Both the position numbers and the translations under genes were made by a program. A stretch of DNA of 6,907 nucleotides, from contig CAQNVT010000105.1 in the NCBI GenBank assembly GCA_948844705.1, positions 1-6,907 on the forward strand, in the 5' to 3' direction. The notes under the pieces were generated by a model, which searched no databases, had not been told where the DNA came from, and saw nothing but the letters and a program-made list of their open reading frames with translations. The DNA is from an uncultured Dorea sp. GTDB lineage: Bacteria > Bacillota > Clostridia > Lachnospirales > Lachnospiraceae. This document shows, one piece after another, positions 6,351 through 6,907 of this stretch (within the stretch, counting starts at the first letter, position 1; every line of letters starts with the position of its first letter).

Positions 6351-6357
6351 AGGAGGG
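6351..6357 (+). promoter_or_regulatory. Shine-Dalgarno of the ABC permease
   Basis: AGGAGGG (6351-6357) sits 6 nt before GTG 6364 and decides this non-ATG start; no ATG occurs in frame until codon 30. It marks the left limit of sequence clearly belonging to the permease gene. Confidence 0.8.
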
Positions 6358-6363
6358 TTAAAA

Positions 6364-6907
6364 GTGAGAGTAAACACAAAAAAGGCTGATAAGCCGAAAG
6401 GGAATTTTCTGAGCCGGCTGAAAGCGAACAAGGAGCTGCTTATCTTAAGTATGCCGGGGGCAATCTGGTTTCTGTTTTTTGCATACCTGCCGCTGTTCGG
6501 TATCCTGGTAGCATTTAAGAAATTCCGATTGTCCGGAGACGGATTCTTCTACAATTTATTTACAAGCGAGACCGTCTGGTTTGACAATTTCAAATTCCTG
6601 TTCAGCAGCGGCGATGCATGGATCATTGTAAGGAACACAGTACTTTACAACTTTACATTCATCATACTCGGCGTGGCGGTGCCGGTAGTACTTGCATTAC
6701 TGCTGAATGAGATCAAGAACAAAGGGATGATGAAGATCTACCAGAGCTCGATGTTCCTGCCGTATTTTCTGTCTTGGGTAGTTGTAAGTTATTGTGTATT
6801 TGCATTCCTGAATCCGGAAAAGGGCTATTTTAACGCGGTTATCCAGCAGTTCGGAGGAGAGCCTGTTTCCTGGTACACAGAGACGAAATTCTGGCCGTTT
6901 ATCATTA
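6364..6907 (+). CDS. LplB-type sugar ABC transporter permease, 3' end beyond window
   Basis: The first 181 residues are present (start GTG 6364 with AGGAGGG 6 nt upstream); the frame is still open at the window edge. The protein is an inner-membrane subunit of a carbohydrate-uptake CUT1 ABC importer, close to the LplB/COG4209 group. Visible are a basic N-terminus (KANKELL), a first membrane segment with PLFGILVAFKKF (43-54), then NTVLYNFTFIILGVAVPVVLAL (91-112), LLNEIKNKGMMKIYQSSMFLPYFLSW (113-138) and the VFAFLNPEKGYFN region (145-157), all typical of the family's first half. The EAA loop that contacts the ATPase lies beyond the end. Homologues are usually about 300 residues and are followed by a second permease and a lipoprotein binding protein, which should be looked for to the right. 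The transported sugar cannot be told. Confidence 0.88.
   Translation, partial: MRVNTKKADKPKGNFLSRLKANKELLILSMPGAIWFLFFAYLPLFGILVAFKKFRLSGDGFFYNLFTSETVWFDNFKFLFSSGDAWIIVRNTVLYNFTFIILGVAVPVVLALLLNEIKNKGMMKIYQSSMFLPYFLSWVVVSYCVFAFLNPEKGYFNAVIQQFGGEPVSWYTETKFWPFII

Larger units (their letters stand above)
5915..6379 (-). pseudogene. 5'-truncated NapH-like membrane 4Fe-4S ferredoxin (C-terminal half)
   Basis: The open frame gives 154 residues of a polytopic iron-sulfur protein. It shows membrane segments near 2-19 and 58-76, each followed by an FCKYICP motif (26-32, 78-84) with a CxxxCP pair, then two ferredoxin-type clusters: C107-x2-C110-x2-C113-x3-C117 and C132-x2-C135-x2-C138-x3-C142-P. Such proteins pass electrons at the membrane. 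As I recall the family, full-length members are about 270-300 residues and begin with a cysteine-rich CPGALGACPIG-like region and a further CPFG motif; neither is present. Upstream the frame stays open only to a stop at 6440-6442. The only usable start is a TTG at 6379 with no ribosome site, inside the coding start of the divergent permease. It is therefore probably a remnant left by rearrangement (or a misassembly edge), though a short product cannot be excluded. Confidence 0.75.

Overview
The window looks like chromosome of an anaerobic gut Firmicute, most likely Lachnospiraceae (Clostridia). The evidence is moderate GC, strong GGAGG ribosome sites, sigma-A-type promoters, and the gene set: catabolic aspartase, a stand-alone small alarmone synthetase, a PfoR-like EIIC membrane protein, a BtuR/CobO adenosyltransferase and an LplB-type ABC permease. 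This placement is inferred from gene style and was not checked by search. No rRNA, tRNA, CRISPR array, insertion sequence or phage gene was seen.

Layout. Positions 1-282 are an AT-rich, gene-free leader with a weak hairpin and two tandem sigma-A promoters. They serve aspA (283-1713, +), aspartate ammonia-lyase. aspA converges on a minus-strand block, and the 14-nt gap holds a hairpin that may act as a terminator. Read in its own direction (right to left), the minus-strand block contains: a 4Fe-4S membrane ferredoxin gene that has lost its 5' half (5915-6379); a PfoR-like PTS EIIC-family protein (4757-5821) with its own promoter; a cob(I)alamin adenosyltransferase (4211-4735), 21 nt behind it; then, after a 105-nt gap with another promoter, a RelQ-type (p)ppGpp synthetase (3458-4105) whose 3' end overlaps by 13 nt a 580-residue fusion of SfsA (nuclease fold) to MutY (adenine glycosylase) (1728-3470). 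From 6364 to the window end a plus-strand LplB-family sugar ABC permease begins, divergent from the ferredoxin remnant and running off the edge.

How the genes relate. Two minus-strand transcription units are likely: pfoR-like plus cobO, and alarmone synthetase plus sfsA-mutY. The second puts a stress-alarmone enzyme and an oxidative-damage repair enzyme under one promoter with coupled translation. AspA releases fumarate and ammonia from aspartate, typical of anaerobes that use fumarate as an electron sink.

Most notable points: the SfsA-MutY fusion, its coupling to a (p)ppGpp synthetase, and the abrupt junction near 6350-6380. There, the start of the sugar permease gene replaces the N-terminal half of the ferredoxin gene. 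I see no unmistakable new multi-gene system; the fusion operon is the best candidate for follow-up.
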